NCBI RefSeq assembly: GCF_030503735.1
Contig: NZ_CP073096.1
Location: 1,178,001-1,242,000, forward strand
DNA from: Corynebacterium tuberculostearicum
GTDB taxonomy: Bacteria > Actinomycetota > Actinomycetes > Mycobacteriales > Mycobacteriaceae
DNA: 64,000 bases
Reading direction: 5' to 3'
Shown: piece after piece, positions 62,335 to 64,000 of the stretch
How positions within the stretch are numbered: position 1 is the stretch's first letter
Layout: every line of letters starts with the position of its first letter
Translations under genes and position numbers: made by a program
Notes under the pieces: model-generated
What the model was told of the DNA's origin: nothing
Seen by the model: only the letters and a program-made list of their open reading frames with translations
The model's database searches: none

Positions 62335-63101
62335 AAAGCGATGGCAGCGGCAGTTGCCACGTTTAGTGAATCCGTACCAGGGGCCATCGGTATGCGTGTG
62401 CGCACATCGGTGGCCTTCATTGCGTGTTCGGTAAGGCCAGGCCCTTCCGCGCCAACGAGCATGGCTACCTTATCCAGGCCATGCATGGCCTGGGCCAAGT
62501 GCACCGCCTGGGGGTTGGGGGTTAAGGAAATGAGGGTAAAGGAGGCGTCGGCAAGCGCCTGCAAGGAACGCTGCCACGTAGTAAACCCGCCCTCTAGATG
62601 GGCAAACGGCAAGCGCAGCACGTGCCCCATAGACACTCGCACTGAGCGCCGATAGAGCGGATCCGCCGCCCCTGATCCCAGCAGTACCGCATCCACGCCC
62701 ATGCCGGCAGCGTGGCGGAAGATGGCGCCAATATTCTCGTGATCGCCTACGCCCTCGAGCACGGCGATGGTCTTGGCGGATCCCACAATCTCGCTCACCT
62801 CCGGCTCCGGCGCGCGATCCGCGGCGGCAACGAGCCCGCGGTGCATATCGAAGCCGGCAACCTCCGCCAGGGTCTCCCGGGAAACCTGGTAGATGGGGCA
62901 TTCTGGCTCGCCGTACTCGGAAATATAGGCCTCCAGCTTATTTGGAAACCCCACCAGACAACGCATGGGAAACCGGGATTCAGCCAGCCGGGAGACCACC
63001 AGCGGGCCCTCTGCAATGACGAGACCCTCGCCGGATTTATCGGATTTGTTGAGGTTCCGAATATCGTCCAGGCGAGGGTCTGCGGGGTCAGTAATCAGCA
63101 T
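62295..63101 (-). CDS. TrmH/SpoU-family RNA 2'-O-methyltransferase
   Basis: 268 residues: an N-terminal substrate-binding part (about 1-100) and a SPOUT knot with ENIGAIFRHAAGMGVDAVLLGSGAADPLYRRSVRVSMGHVLRLPF, LVGAEGPGLTEHAM and IPMAPGTDSLNVATAAAIAFYE (SAM site and the catalytic Asn-Ile-Gly motif). It methylates rRNA or tRNA; the target nucleotide is not known. Convergent overlap of 40 bp with DUF6928 gene. Confidence 0.92.
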   Translation of the reverse strand: MLITDPADPRLDDIRNLNKSDKSGEGLVIAEGPLVVSRLAESRFPMRCLVGFPNKLEAYISEYGEPECPIYQVSRETLAEVAGFDMHRGLVAAADRAPEPEVSEIVGSAKTIAVLEGVGDHENIGAIFRHAAGMGVDAVLLGSGAADPLYRRSVRVSMGHVLRLPFAHLEGGFTTWQRSLQALADASFTLISLTPNPQAVHLAQAMHGLDKVAMLVGAEGPGLTEHAMKATDVRTRIPMAPGTDSLNVATAAAIAFYERQRSLSDLNV

Positions 63102-63110
63102 GCCCTTAGG

Positions 63111-64000
63111 CTAGCCGATGGCATTGGAAATCGGATCCATGCCAAAGAAAATCACGAAGAGGCCAGCCAAGAGCCACATGATCCAGTGCACGTCCTTGGC
63201 CTTACCGGCGAAGGTGGACATGAGCGCGAAGGAGATGAAGCCCACGCCGATGCCGTTGGCAATGGAATAGGTAAACGGCATGGTCACAATGGTGAGGAAG
63301 GCGGGGATGGCGATCTCCATCTTGGTCCAGCGGATCTCCGTCAGCTGCGCGGCCATCATCACGCCGACGATGACAAGTACCGGGGAGGCGGCCTCGATGG
63401 GCACGATCTCATAGAGCGGCGTCAAAAACATCGCGGCGAGGAAGAGCACACCGGTCATGAGGTTGGCCAGGCCGGTGCGGGCGCCGTCGGCAATGCCGGC
63501 GGAGGAATCCGCAAAGACGGTATTAGAAGAAGCAGAGCTCAGGCCACCGGCCACTGCACCAAAGCCTTCTACGACGAGGGCCTTCTTCATATCGGGGAGG
63601 TTGCCGTCGGCGTCGACAAGCTTGCCCTGCTTGCCCAAGCCGGTCATGGTGCCCATCGCATCAAAGAAGTTGGTAAGAAGCAGGGTAAAAATCAGCAGAA
63701 CCGTGGAGACCACGCCGATCTTGGTGAAGGCGCCCACTAGGTTCACATCGCCCACGATGGACAGATCCGGTATACCTCCCAGCGCCTCCGGCTTCACGGG
63801 CGCGGCCATGCCCCAATCCTCGGAGCCGGTAAACGCCTGCACGATGAACGCGATGACGGTGGTAAGGACGATGGCGATAAATAGCCCACCCGGCACGTTA
63901 CGGATGACCATGAAGGAACAGATAATAAGGCCAATGACAAAGACCAGCGCCGGCCAGGTAGAAATCGAACCATTTATGCCCAACGCCACCGGTACGGTGG
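63111..64000 (-). CDS. NCS2-family purine permease (AzgA/PbuG type), N-terminus outside window
   Basis: C-terminal ~296 residues of a nucleobase carrier. Helices are dense: WPALVFVIGLIICSFMVI, GLFIAIVLTTVIAFIV, and FTLLLTNFFDAMGTMTGLGKQGKLVDADGNLPDMKKALVVEGFGAVAGGLSSASSNTVFADSSAGIADGARTGLANL. NFFDAMGT and the SSNTVFADSSAGI stretch are typical of the AzgA-like hypoxanthine/guanine/adenine branch. The frame stays open to the window edge. Ends 9 bp after the TrmH gene start. Confidence 0.9.
   Translation of the reverse strand, partial: TVPVALGINGSISTWPALVFVIGLIICSFMVIRNVPGGLFIAIVLTTVIAFIVQAFTGSEDWGMAAPVKPEALGGIPDLSIVGDVNLVGAFTKIGVVSTVLLIFTLLLTNFFDAMGTMTGLGKQGKLVDADGNLPDMKKALVVEGFGAVAGGLSSASSNTVFADSSAGIADGARTGLANLMTGVLFLAAMFLTPLYEIVPIEAASPVLVIVGVMMAAQLTEIRWTKMEIAIPAFLTIVTMPFTYSIANGIGVGFISFALMSTFAGKAKDVHWIMWLLAGLFVIFFGMDPISNAIG

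Overview
The window is chromosomal DNA of a Corynebacterium species, probably a lipid-requiring skin or mucosal type. Direct evidence is dense, moderately GC-rich coding sequence with genus-typical genes: the nitrogen regulator AmtR, the gephyrin-like divisome protein Glp with its receptor GlpR, mycoredoxin, septation protein SepH, PerM and the MctC symporter with its DUF485 partner. Gene order also follows blocks known from Mycobacterium tuberculosis: mprA-mprB-pepD-moaB2-mscL, fthC-galU-moeA1-rimJ-glpR, pmt-rsmI, pgi-chorismate mutase-uvrD1-M23 peptidase, perM-purN-purH and lhr-nei. No rRNA operon, CRISPR array or prophage is visible.

Layout. 1-6.4 kb: truncated BCCT osmolyte carrier, rsmI divergent from the protein O-mannosyltransferase, a zinc-finger anti-sigma-like membrane protein with DoxX, and 3-methyladenine glycosylase. 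6.4-13 kb: division/envelope block glpR, rimJ-like, glp, galU, then fthC, a SAF-domain protein and mscL. 13-17.8 kb: envelope-stress locus mprA-mprB-htrA-moaB plus a small acidic protein. 18-19.9 kb: six ribosomal protein genes whose L31, L28, L33, S14 and S18 products are all zinc-ligand-free forms. 20-27.2 kb: a degenerate nucleotidyltransferase-like gene with amtR, two secreted lipoproteins (one with a serine beta-lactamase-like motif set), purH, purN and perM.

27.2-44.5 kb: two secreted M23 peptidases, the first behind an MtrA-box-like repeat array, then uvrD/pcrA, chorismate mutase, an Na+/H+ antiporter-family carrier, pgi, yccF, the nei-lhr repair pair and a tight cysQ-thyA-folA-mrx1 operon. 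44.6-52.1 kb is the accessory part. tRNA-Arg(CCU) has an IS481-family element inserted exactly at its 3' end, between the tRNA and its original terminator. Beyond it lie an S51 peptidase, a DUF2871 membrane protein, a putative TetR-type operator, a complete FbpABC-like ABC transporter and an OsmC pseudogene.

52.2-64 kb returns to core genes: a Tat-exported DUF1906 protein, another SxxK lipoprotein, DUF485-mctC, an aldo/keto reductase, an FKBP isomerase, gltA, serC, sepH with DUF6928, a TrmH-like methyltransferase and a truncated NCS2 purine permease. Functional themes are the cell envelope and septum (glp/glpR, sepH, perM, M23 peptidases, mprAB-htrA, pmt, galU), one-carbon and nucleotide metabolism (purH, purN, thyA, folA, fthC, serC), and acetate/TCA entry (mctC, gltA). 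The most unusual structures are the tRNA-targeted IS with its periodic right end, the zinc-free ribosomal cluster, and several palindromic or repeated operator-like sequences. All identifications come from reading the sequence; no database search was run.
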